This document shows positions 39,099 to 49,973 of a DNA stretch of 64,000 nt, one piece after another. The position numbers and the translations under genes are program-made. The DNA comes from Helicobacter pylori (GTDB lineage: Bacteria; Campylobacterota; Campylobacteria; Campylobacterales; Helicobacteraceae): NCBI RefSeq assembly GCF_016755635.1, contig NZ_CP051500.1:992001-1056000 (forward strand). Direction: 5' to 3'. Position 1 is the first letter of the stretch. Each line of letters begins with the position of its first letter. The notes beneath the pieces are model-generated. The model had not been told where the DNA came from. It made no database searches and worked only from the letters and a program-made list of their open reading frames with translations.

Positions 39099-39436
39099 CT
39101 CCCCTATTTTTATAGGGTCATAATAAAGCGGTTTGTTGGGTTTGCTCTCATTCATTTTTAGAATAAAATTAAGAAGCTTTGATTTTAAAACTTTGATTTT
39201 TCGTTATGCTGATTTTTAGAGCGTTTAGAGAGATTTTAAAGTGCTTAAAGGGGAATATCCCAAAGCACCCCTAGTTAATGAAACGCTAGAAACCCATTTG
39301 GCAAAAACCGAGGGCTTTATTTTTCACACTCACCACCCCTGAAACTATACGCCCCATTATGAATTTGTGAGGTCAATGCATTTTTAACTTGATTGAGTTC
39401 TGCATTCTTAAGGACGGATTTGGGGGACTTCAATGA
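39099..39436. other. gene-free junction between ftsZ and the plasticity zone
   Basis: After the ftsZ hairpins a 34-codon relic frame is seen at 39240-39341 (GTG start, LKGEYPKAPLVNETLE...), ending in a stop. It has no recognisable family and no ribosome site, so it is not called. This is the left boundary of the accessory region. Confidence 0.45.
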
Positions 39437-40330
39437 CTAGATGATTGAACGCTTCACCGCTTTATCAATCTCAAAGATAAAATCATAGCGCTTATTTAAG
39501 CTGTTATAAGTGGTGTCTTTAATCAAAGCATAAACTAGGTCTATGTTTTCTGTTTGTCTTATCGCTAATAAGGTGTCGTGGGATAGTTTCGCGCTCACAT
39601 TGATGAACTGATTGAGTAGGTCTTGTTCGTTAATAAAACAATACCCAGCGTTAGTATCAAATTGATTAGCTTTAAGGGGTTTGGGTTTGTATGTGTTATC
39701 TAGAACGCTATCCATAGTAAAGGAAGCGTTCAAGTCGTAGGAGTATCCAGGAACCCACTTGCTCCAATTTTCCCAACTACCCCTAGTTCCTCTTATTTTT
39801 CTCTGCCCGTTCTCTATCAAATTGGCTTTTAATTTAGCAAGAACACTGTTAGCGATAATGTCTTTTTGTTCGGTTGCCTTATAAGTTCTTGCTATACTTT
39901 CATAGGTAGAGAACCCAAACCTAGCGGATTTAGATTTATCATCTCTTTTGATTTTATCTTTTTTAGTTTCGCTGTAGCTGTGTTTAGCAACGCTACGCAT
40001 AAACTCCGTGAAAGCAATCAAAAAATCAGGGTTTGACTGACCATTAGGTAAGGCTTCATCAGCGATAGAGTTCCTAAATTTAGGGTCTTTTAATTCAGCA
40101 AAGGGTTCTCCAAGTCTTGTTTTTTCCCCATCAAGCATCAAGTAGGGATAAGGGGTAGTGCATATTAAAGTGAATACAGCCCCACGCTTATCTTTAGGGC
40201 TGTTGATAATAATGCTGTCTTGGTTGAACTCCCTACCCAAATTCACTATGATGTCTTTGAACTGATTTTTATTATGGAATGGTTTGAGTTCAAAACAAAT
40301 GAAGCTAGTTTCTATGTTAGCTTGTAGCAT
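39437..40330 (-). CDS. ISAFR-family phage-like protein, copy C, C-terminal part
   Basis: A 297-residue frame that seems to be the second half of one gene with 40312-40845. Its start MLQANIETSFICFELKPF continues the family block (...ETSF.CF..., then FNQDSI) found in the homolog at 51271-53136. Its C-terminal LSHDTLLAIRQTENIDLVYA matches LSKDIVIAIKQVEKLELNYA of that protein. Middle segments (SVLAKLKANLIENG, DSVLDNTYKPKP, KANQFDTNAGYCF) recur in copies A and B. Reading continuously needs a frameshift at 40312-40335. Function unknown. Confidence 0.6.
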   Translation of the reverse strand: MLQANIETSFICFELKPFHNKNQFKDIIVNLGREFNQDSIIINSPKDKRGAVFTLICTTPYPYLMLDGEKTRLGEPFAELKDPKFRNSIADEALPNGQSNPDFLIAFTEFMRSVAKHSYSETKKDKIKRDDKSKSARFGFSTYESIARTYKATEQKDIIANSVLAKLKANLIENGQRKIRGTRGSWENWSKWVPGYSYDLNASFTMDSVLDNTYKPKPLKANQFDTNAGYCFINEQDLLNQFINVSAKLSHDTLLAIRQTENIDLVYALIKDTTYNSLNKRYDFIFEIDKAVKRSII

Positions 40331-40845
40331 ACCTGCTTCTCTGTATAACCTTTAACAATTTTGTATCCTATGTAGCCCTTGTATAGGTCTAGCTTTTTTC
40401 TCAACCACTTGGTTCTTTTTTCGTTATCAGTGTTAGTGAGCATAAAGGATTTTAAAAGGGCTTCAATTTCCTCTTTTTTCTCGCCCTCTGTTGTCGCATT
40501 CAGTTCTAAAATCTTGGTGGCTTCTTTTAATCCATAATCCGCAATAATGGCTTTATCGTTATAAGTCCTACAACCAGAGATAACTGCTACTGGGCGATTT
40601 AGTATCCGATCGCATAATCGGCTCATAGATAAAGCGGTGGTATTCATTTTTTGAGCCATAGTCAAATCATCATAATACACCAGGTTATTGTCTCTTTTTG
40701 ACCTTGTGTTTAAAACGGCTCGTAACGCTGACTTTTTCTTATCATACTCTTTTAGCTGGGCTGATAGGGGTTGGTTAGAATTGACAGAGATTTTAAAGAG
40801 AGGTAGTTGGCTTCTAGTTTCCTTGCATTCCTTAAAGGCGAGCAT
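40312..40845 (-). CDS. ISAFR-family phage-like protein, copy C, N-terminal part
   Basis: A 177-residue frame (ATG 40845, weak ribosome site) with the family core SRLCDRILNRPVAVISGCRT and NEKRTKWLRKKLDLYKGYIG, the counterpart of SRLYEHMTEGQCGTISAFRG in copy A. It ends 18 bases inside the next frame. At the join GGTTATACAGAGAAGCAGG, a one-base change would let the frame run on as GYTE..AGMLQANIETSF. The N-terminal part seen in copy B (MKKLNITSDKVSQ) is missing or diverged here. Confidence 0.55.
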   Translation of the reverse strand: MLAFKECKETRSQLPLFKISVNSNQPLSAQLKEYDKKKSALRAVLNTRSKRDNNLVYYDDLTMAQKMNTTALSMSRLCDRILNRPVAVISGCRTYNDKAIIADYGLKEATKILELNATTEGEKKEEIEALLKSFMLTNTDNEKRTKWLRKKLDLYKGYIGYKIVKGYTEKQVCYKLT

Positions 40846-41009
40846 CAATGAGAGATGATAACGAATGGGAATTGATAGGGTTTTTTTGCTATTAAGCTAA
40901 CTTGGTGCGTTTAGAATTATCCGCACCGATGAAAATGTTTTTGAAATCGCTAGACACAAGGTCTCCTTTAAATTTTAAGTATCACTGCAATCAATGCGTC
41001 TCACACCAA
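40846..41009. other. short intergenic region
   Basis: No gene seen between the MscS-type gene and copy C. Confidence 0.4.
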
Positions 41010-41834
41010 TCACTTAGAAGAGTCTTGATTTTTAATGGCAATATCTAGCTTGTTGAAAGGGATTTCAATGTGGTTAGCGTCTAGGGCGTTTTTGATGCGT
41101 TCAATGAGTTCGCTGCGCACATTAAAGATCCCGTCTTCAATCTTTGCCCAAACCCTAATGGTGAAATTCAATGAACTTTGTCCAAAATCCGTGATCCCAA
41201 TAAAAGTGGGCATGTTTTTATCAATTTTTTCCATTGAGTCAATAACATCTTTTATAGTCTTATGCACCAGTTCAATATCGCTCCCATACCCTACCCCACA
41301 AACCCATTCAATGCGCCGACATGCCGTGTTATTGCTATTGATAATATTAGAATTAGCGACACTTCTATTAGGCAAAACCGCCAAGCGTCCGTCATGCAAG
41401 CGTAAAGAAGTGTTAAAAAAATTAAGCGCTTCTACTTTGCCCTCTAGGCCAGAGATTTCAATGATGTCTCCTTTTTTGAAAGGGTGTAAAATAATAAGGA
41501 TTATCCCTCCAGCAATGCTTGAAAGATAATCTTTTAAAGCCAACGCCACAGCAATCCCCACCGTTCCTAAAACAGTGATAATAGAGGTGGTTTGCACGCC
41601 TAGCGTGCTGAGTGCAATGATTGTGGTGATGATAAGGATTAAGATAAAAGTAACCTGCGCGACAAAATTCGCTAAAATCTCATCCTTTTTGGATAAAAAT
41701 TTCATGGTTTTGTTCCGTAAGAAAAACGAAAAATAAAAACCTATACAAAAGACAATGACAGCCTTGATCAAGATTATCCCAAAATGCTTTGCCTGCGGAA
41801 AAAAATCCACTAACAGCGTTTTAATTTCATCCAT
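41010..41834 (-). CDS. MscS-type small-conductance mechanosensitive channel
   Basis: An inner-membrane channel that opens under membrane tension to release solutes on osmotic downshock. About 274 residues, with three N-terminal membrane segments, the pore helix TM3 in LSSIAGGIILIIL, then the beta domain with FKKGDIIEISGLEGKVEALN and PNRSVANSNIINSNN. ATG 41834 is used with AAGGA upstream; seven extra in-frame codons precede it. It lies between decayed copies B and C of the ISAFR family, so it may be a core gene into whose surroundings the copies were inserted. Confidence 0.9.
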   Translation of the reverse strand: MDEIKTLLVDFFPQAKHFGIILIKAVIVFCIGFYFSFFLRNKTMKFLSKKDEILANFVAQVTFILILIITTIIALSTLGVQTTSIITVLGTVGIAVALALKDYLSSIAGGIILIILHPFKKGDIIEISGLEGKVEALNFFNTSLRLHDGRLAVLPNRSVANSNIINSNNTACRRIEWVCGVGYGSDIELVHKTIKDVIDSMEKIDKNMPTFIGITDFGQSSLNFTIRVWAKIEDGIFNVRSELIERIKNALDANHIEIPFNKLDIAIKNQDSSK

Positions 41835-41929
41835 AAATTTTTCCTTGCAAATCACAAAATCGCTAAAAGAGACAAGATAACTTACCCTTATGTAGCTAAT
41901 TTTGACATGTTAGCATGTTTAGGACTAAC

Positions 41930-42920
41930 CTTATTACCACAACTCAAACGCTCAATCCGGTGCCAGTGTCAAAGGGATTGGCTTTTAGCACGCTGTCTAA
42001 TGAAAAAGGGGGTTTTTTTAGTGTTGAACCTAGAGATTACTTTACGCACACCCCCTACTTGATGGCTACCGCTTACTTTATGGCAATGGTTTTTCCCTAG
42101 CTTGGCTTTAATGGATTTTATCGTTACGCTATCAACAGATACCGCTCTATAAGATTTTCGCATAAAGGCTATGGTGTGTTTAAAAGTCTCTGAGTAATTC
42201 TTTAAAAATTTAGGGGAGTTGGGGCTTTCTCAATTTTGGTCAATATTGATGTGGTTAGCAATCTTAATTTTTTGACCCCTTTTATAAGGCTTATAACCTT
42301 CACCCTTCCTTTTTCTCAAAGAATGCGGATTTTAAAGGGTAGTGAAATACAACCACGCTTCAGAGCTGTTGCTAGTAGAATACACCACGCTATCTTGTTC
42401 GTATTGGTATCCTAGCTCTCTAATGGTTGTCAATAAATCCACACCTAATGCGTAGATAAGAAAGCTAGGTTCTTTACTGCCTTGATAAACACCATTGACT
42501 TTAATGTAACCGATTTTTGGGTAGCTTTTTAATATCCGCTTCCAATTCCTTGTTTCTTTGGGTATTCTCTGCATAGCTCATTAGGTATTTAGAAAGGATA
42601 GTACCAACAGACCCACTTATAATAATCCACAATCATATCAGCGGCGGTATCAAACCCGTAATCTTGCCATAAGCTCAACTTAAACTCTCTGTTAGCTGAA
42701 AGACACAAGCACTCATCGTTATATAGATGTTTATACAATCTAGAAAGGAGCGGTTATGCTGTATTTTTCTTTTTTTAGTCAGCTCATCAAACGCCTTTAA
42801 GTTAGGGTTATTCATAGCTTCACTTAAGGTCGTTTTTAAAGTCGGTTTGATTTTGTAAGTTTTCATAGCATTGATAAGACTTTGACTGACTTTATCGCTT
42901 GTAATATTAAGTTTTTTCAT
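41930..42920 (-). pseudogene. ISAFR-family phage-like gene, copy B, heavily decayed
   Basis: Reading several minus-strand frames in order from 42920 recovers one gene: MKKLNITSDKVSQSLINAMK, AMNNPNLKAFDELTKKRK, then by shift SRLYKHLYNDECL, then TILSKYLMSYAENTQRNKEL, then IGYIKVNGVYQGSKEPSFLI and YEQDSVVYST (42332-42574), then VTIKSIKAKLGKNH, then PFSLDSVLKANPFDTGTG near 41960. At least four frameshifts and several stops are needed. It explains most of the otherwise gene-free stretch 41856-42920. Confidence 0.6.
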
Positions 42921-42938
42921 GGGTTAGTTCCTAGAACG

Positions 42939-43740
42939 CTATCCAACCTGAACGCCTTTTTTATATCCACATAACCGGAAAGTGCCTATTACCCCACCCG
43001 TTGCGCTAGTTTTCATTCTATTAGCGTCAAGTTTGGCTTTTAAACTCTGTAAGGTGTTTTCGGCTATTTGTGTGGGTTTGTAGAAAAAGAACTTTTTGAC
43101 ATATAGTTTGGAGTAAGCTTGTTGGAACTCTTTAGTATTAGGATTTATACCGCTCCCCAAACTGACAAGCTCTGATTTTCCTATTAACTGACCGAATTTA
43201 TATTTCCTGCGTATTTTGCCAGAGAAGTCATAAGCCTCAACCCCATCAAGGTTTGGTGTGGTGCAAATAAGACTAAATCTAGCATAAACCTTACCGCTTT
43301 CTTATATTATCTTAGGACACCACGCAATGCTGTCTTGCTCGAATTTGTTTCCTAATTTGATGAGTTCTGCTCTTAAATCAAAGCGATGGTCTTTGAGCGT
43401 ATAGACAAAAAAGAAACTTCATTACTAGGAATATCGCTAGCTTTTTCTTGGCAAGAACCTTGAATAGTAATAAATCCCACTTCAGGGTATAAGGCTCTTA
43501 AGAGAGACTTGAGGTGTTTAGTCCGCTTCATATTGGTTTCTCTAGTATAACTTCCCCTGAATGCTGAAATAGTTCCGCATTGACCCTCCGTCATATGCTC
43601 ATACAACCTAGATAGACCCGCAGCACTCAAGTCAGCTCTTTCTGCTTCTGTGAAAGCTATTGTTCTTTTTAAGTTAGGGTTACTCGCTCTCAATTTAGCG
43701 AATTTTTCAGCCGTCCCATAATGATTAATTCAGGTTCAGT
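42939..43740 (-). pseudogene. ISAFR-family phage-like gene, copy A, decayed
   Basis: From about 43740 the minus strand reads AEKFAKLRASNPNLKRTIAF, AGLSRLYEHMTEGQCGTISA, FRGSYTRETNMKRTKHLKSL and GFITIQGSCQEKASD (frame 43373-43693), then after a shift LRAELIKLGNKFEQDSIAW, an in-frame stop, ARFSLICTTPNLDG, and finally the frame 42939-43160 with IAENTLQSLKAKLDANRM. The order of blocks is the same as in copies B and C. The gene ends 18 bases before the start of copy B, so the copies are in tandem. Confidence 0.6.
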
Positions 43741-43901
43741 GCCATTCTTTAACGCAAACTAAAATCTTTGAATAAAACAATAAAATCCCAAACCAAAACA
43801 ACTAAAAATAAAAGAAATGAAAAAAACAACAGAAAAATAAAGCACTAAAATACAATCAATAATGAAATAAGATAAAAAGCAAGACTAAAAAACATTTCCC
43901 T
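43741..43901. other. spacer between copy A and the 5S rRNA gene
   Basis: AT-rich, A-rich on the plus strand, no gene. The 5S terminator would lie here on the minus strand; I see only T-rich tracts and no clear stem. Confidence 0.4.
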
Positions 43902-44020
43902 ATCCCTGCACCGACCTACATTCCCACTCTTGAAAAGAGCAGTATTATCAGCGATGAAGAGCTTGACTTCCAGGTTCGGAATGGTTAACTGGGTAGTTCC
44001 TCTTCTCTAAAGGCACAAGG
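43902..44020 (-). rRNA. rrf: 5S ribosomal RNA
   Basis: On the minus strand the segment reads CCTTGTGCCTTTAGAGAAGA ... AACCATTCCGAACCTGGAAG ... GTAGGTCGGTGCAGGGAT, with loop B/C consensus CCGAAC and 5'/3' ends that pair (CCTTG.../...CAGGG). Length about 119. End points are approximate to a few bases. Confidence 0.92.
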
Positions 44021-44252
44021 AAAAGGGAGCTAAAGATAAAAACGCATTTACCCTTAACTCCCCTTTCTCTTTATAGGGAGCTGTTTTTCAACAAAGAAGA
44101 TCGTTAATAGCCTTTAGCTTTAAACCAGAGAATATCTCATTTTAATTAAAGTTTATCCTATAAAAGTTTTTATAAAACTCCAACTCTCTTACACTCAGTA
44201 AGGCAGTGGTAACTTATCCATGCTCTATTGCCGTTATCTTATCAAAAAGCAA
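44021..44252 (-). other. 23S-5S internal transcribed spacer
   Basis: A 230-base spacer without a tRNA or coding frame, transcribed between 23S and 5S. Confidence 0.7.
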
Positions 44253-47138
<2,886 letters not shown>

Positions 47139-47243
47139 AAATTTTAAAATATCCTTTAAAACCCGCCCTTTTATAATGAATAACGACAATTGCACGAATA
47201 TTCTTCAGCGCTACCACTGCCTTAATGAATATAAGACAGAGTT

Positions 47244-47249
47244 ATTGTA
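47244..47249 (-). promoter_or_regulatory. putative -10 box of the 23S-5S promoter
   Basis: TACAAT on the minus strand, giving a transcript start near 47236 and a leader of about 90 bases before the processing stalk. No close -35 match was seen. Confidence 0.4.
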
Positions 47250-47321
47250 GTTTTACTTTACTTTTACATAGGCTATTAACAATATTAAATCAAATAACTT
47301 CGTTTTTCTTTAAAAACTTGC

Positions 47322-47480
47322 TATAATCACTCTTAAATGTTAAACCCTTTAAGAAGACTAAAAATGCTTGATCCCTAATCTTTTTATAACGCTCAAGTTT
47401 TACTAGCTGGTGGGCTTTTATATTTTTTTATATTTAAAGCTTTTAGCTTTTAGAACTTGCTTGAGTGGTTTCAAATTAAA
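47322..47480 (+). ncRNA. candidate small RNA or leader transcript
   Basis: TATAAT at 47322-47327 (GCTATAAT context) would start a plus-strand transcript near 47334. An ATG at 47337 could give an almost leaderless 13-residue peptide (MLNPLRRLKMLDP). The following 130 bases can fold: CTCAAG near 47393 with CTTGAG near 47465, and GCTTTTATAT with ATATTTAAAGC inside, the latter followed by a short T-rich stretch. Divergent from the rRNA. Existence of the RNA is inference. Confidence 0.3.
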
Positions 47481-47670
47481 GAACTTTTTAAAGCTTGTCT
47501 TTAAAAACGAAATGTAATTATAGACATGCAATGCTTAAAGTTTGCTTAAAGTTTTTGGGATTTGAAAGAAAATTTAGAGTTTGAAAGAAATGAATGAAAG
47601 TTATTGGAAATGATAGGAATGGGGGTAGTAAAATAAAGCTTTAAATAAATAAAGCCTTAAATAAGTTAAG

Positions 47671-47742
47671 ATAAAACGCATCATTAAATAAAACATTTCA
47701 TAAAATAAAACGCATCATTAAAAAATAAATACGCACCATTAA
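47671..47742. repeat. AT-rich direct repeat, three copies
   Basis: ATAAAACGCATCATTAAA occurs at 47671-47688 and 47705-47722; a degenerate third copy ATAAATACGCACCATTAA is at 47725-47742. Confidence 0.8.
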
Positions 47743-47806
47743 CCATTGATTGAATACCGCTAGATACAATACCCCAAGTCATTTTTTTTTCAAAAAAGGG
47801 GTAGAA

Positions 47807-48004
47807 ATGGCATTCTATCATTCAATCATTCTATCATTCTATCATTCTATCATTCTATCATTCAATCATTCTATCATTCTATCATTCTATCATTCTATCA
47901 TTCTATCATTCAATCAAGCAATCATTCAATCAAGCAATCAAGCAATCAAGCAATCAAGCAATCAAGCAATCAAGCAATCAAGCAACGCTATCATGTTTTT
48001 ATAA
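47807..48004 (+). CDS. small ORF built from octanucleotide repeats
   Basis: ATG 47807 has a strong ribosome site (AAGGGGTAGAA) and a TACAAT -10 box at 47765-47770, with a T9 tract in the presumed leader. The 65-residue product repeats FYHSIILS-type octapeptides, then NQAIKQSS-type octapeptides, and ends NAIMFL. Because the unit is 8 bases, losing or gaining one unit shifts the frame; three units restore it. The first half is aromatic and hydrophobic. No known family; it could be a phase-variable small peptide or a leader for the DUF262 gene 180 bases downstream. Confidence 0.4.
   Translation: MAFYHSIILSFYHSIILSFNHSIILSFYHSIILSFNQAIIQSSNQAIKQSSNQAIKQSSNAIMFL
47812..47987. repeat. octanucleotide microsatellite, 22 units
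   Basis: Thirteen ATTC(T/A)ATC units starting at 47812 pass into AAGCAATC units, with one ATTCAATC among them, and end with a diverged AAGCAACG. Unit borders are exact with no spacer. The gradual change of unit type looks like slippage plus point mutation. Confidence 0.95.
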
Positions 48005-48187
48005 CTATTTTTATCACTTTTACAAAAGATCGCTTAAAAATCCCTTACTTTTTATTATTCCCTCTTGCATTAACCCTTTTATTCCCTCTCTCATTAATCC
48101 GTGCCACAACATTTTTAAACCATTTGATTCCATAAGCCCCATTTTTAAACCAGTGGGGCTTACAGAGTTAAATTCAAAGGAGAGATG

Positions 48188-49933
48188 ATGGCAAAAGTAG
48201 ATGTAGAGTTAAAAGAACTCCATCAAATTTTAGTGGATAGTAAATATTTTTACCAAGTTCCCGATTACCAACGCCCTTATGTGTGGGATAAGGATCATTT
48301 AGGGGCTTTGATTGATGATTTGGTGGGCAGCTACACAAACAATAAAGAAGATGCGTATTTTTGCGGCTCTATTGTGATCGCTGAAAACCAAAAAGATAAC
48401 AGATGGGATGTTGTGGATGGCCAACAGCGATTAACGAGTTTTATCATTCTGGCTTGCACGATTTTAAAGCTTTATAAAAATAGTCTTGGGCAAAAATCTA
48501 AAGCTTTTATTAAAGAGAGTATTTATGACAGACACGATGAAGAAAAAGAGCGTCTGAAGTTCTTAACCGCTCAAAATTACAATAATATTTTTGAAAACAC
48601 GGTGTTAAACAATTTGGAGTTTGAAGACAACATTAAAAAGAGCGAGTTGAATAAGAAATTTGAAGAAAACACTTATTTGCGTAACGCTTATTATTTCAAG
48701 GAGCTATTGAATGAGAGCGTGGAAAATGGTTCAATAAGCGATATTGATGATTTTGTCAAGTGGTTTTATGAACACATTGTTTTGACTAGGATCATTTGTT
48801 TTGAGCAAGACAGCGCGATGCAAATCTTTCAAGTTTTAAACGACAGAGGCCAACCCTTAAGCCCTATTGATATTTTAAAATCCAATTTAATGCAAGAAAT
48901 CAAACAAGATAGCCAAAAGCGTAAGGATTTTATAACCACTTGGGACAAATTGGTTGAAGCTTGCAAGAGCGTTAAAGGCATAGATATTGATTTGGAAGAC
49001 TTTTTTAACATGTATTTAGAATACGCTGATCCTAGCGCTTCTAAAAAGAGAGCCGATAAGGGATTAAAAAAGGTATTCAAAGACAGCAAAAAAGACGCTT
49101 GCGGGTTCATTTATGATGTGAGTGCTTTTATGAAATCTTATACCGATTTGTTAAAAAAACCAGACCGATACATTTATTTATTGAGATACCTTCCTTCCAG
49201 ATTTTGGGCCAGTATTTTAACGACAGCCCTTTATGTCAAATACCCTGATTTTGACGCTTTGAAAAAGCTTTTGGTGTCTTATTACTATCAAACTTGGATT
49301 GCAGGAGGCACGATCACGCGCATCAAGCAAACGAGTATCAACATTATCAAAAATGTTAAAAGCAATAAAGACATTGAAACCATTCAAGAGCTTATACTGG
49401 ATAACATAGAATCTTATAACACCTTTAACCAATACCACTATAACTTATGGGAGAGTTATTCGGTTTATCCTAGCAAATGGTTACGCCCTGTCTTAGCCCT
49501 AGCTAATTATTTCATGGTAGATGAAGAGAAACCTCATTTTATCGCTATGGATGCCGAAACCCAAGTGGAGCATATTTTACCCCAAAAGCCCAAAAGAGGC
49601 AGTCAATGGAACGCGGATTTTGACAAAGAAAAAAGAGAAGAATGGGTAAATAATATCGCGAATTTAACCCTTTTAAAGCGTAAAAAGAACGCAAAAGCCT
49701 TAAATGGGGATTTTGATGAAAAAAGAAAAATTTATGGCGGCAAAGACACAAGCAAAGTGATTAGCTGTTATGACATCACTAAAGAATTGTATAGCAGTTA
49801 TAGGAAGTGGAATGAGAAGTCCCTCCAAGAGCGATACAAATTTTTATATAACACTATCACGCCCATTTTACACATAGAAGGGCAAGAAGAGGAAATTGAA
49901 GAGGAATTTGAAGATGATTTTGATCTAGAATGA
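48188..49933 (+). CDS. DUF262/DUF1524 protein of the GmrSD type
   Basis: The N-terminal DUF262 domain has YQRPYVW (about 28-34) and DGQQRLTSF (about 78-86), the nucleotide-binding and hydrolysis motifs of GmrS/BrxU/SspE-like proteins. The C-terminal DUF1524 domain has VEHILPQ (near 460) and NLTLLKRKKNAKALNG, a His-Me nuclease pattern with its His and Asn residues. Such proteins are modification-dependent type IV restriction enzymes or defence nucleases. About 581 residues; of two adjacent ATGs, 48188 has AAGGAG five bases upstream. Intact, and first of a cluster with the DHH and 621-residue genes. Target is unknown. Confidence 0.85.
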   Translation: MAKVDVELKELHQILVDSKYFYQVPDYQRPYVWDKDHLGALIDDLVGSYTNNKEDAYFCGSIVIAENQKDNRWDVVDGQQRLTSFIILACTILKLYKNSLGQKSKAFIKESIYDRHDEEKERLKFLTAQNYNNIFENTVLNNLEFEDNIKKSELNKKFEENTYLRNAYYFKELLNESVENGSISDIDDFVKWFYEHIVLTRIICFEQDSAMQIFQVLNDRGQPLSPIDILKSNLMQEIKQDSQKRKDFITTWDKLVEACKSVKGIDIDLEDFFNMYLEYADPSASKKRADKGLKKVFKDSKKDACGFIYDVSAFMKSYTDLLKKPDRYIYLLRYLPSRFWASILTTALYVKYPDFDALKKLLVSYYYQTWIAGGTITRIKQTSINIIKNVKSNKDIETIQELILDNIESYNTFNQYHYNLWESYSVYPSKWLRPVLALANYFMVDEEKPHFIAMDAETQVEHILPQKPKRGSQWNADFDKEKREEWVNNIANLTLLKRKKNAKALNGDFDEKRKIYGGKDTSKVISCYDITKELYSSYRKWNEKSLQERYKFLYNTITPILHIEGQEEEIEEEFEDDFDLE

Positions 49934-49973
49934 TTAAAGATTGCTAAGCATCAAAACAACAAAGAGGTGATCA

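Larger units (their letters stand above)
47139..47806. other. gene-poor region upstream of 23S rRNA
   Basis: About 670 AT-rich bases with no full gene. It contains the 23S leader and promoter on the minus strand, a separate plus-strand promoter with a hairpin-rich segment at 47322-47480, and AT-rich direct repeats at 47671-47742. Confidence 0.55.

Noticed and set aside
41035-41529. 164-codon plus-strand frame
   Set aside because: It is a shadow of the MscS-type gene on the other strand.
44021-44252. tRNA in the 23S-5S spacer
   Set aside because: No cloverleaf or T-arm consensus was found.
47812-47987. CRISPR array
   Set aside because: The repeats are contiguous 8-base units without spacers, so it is a microsatellite, not a CRISPR.
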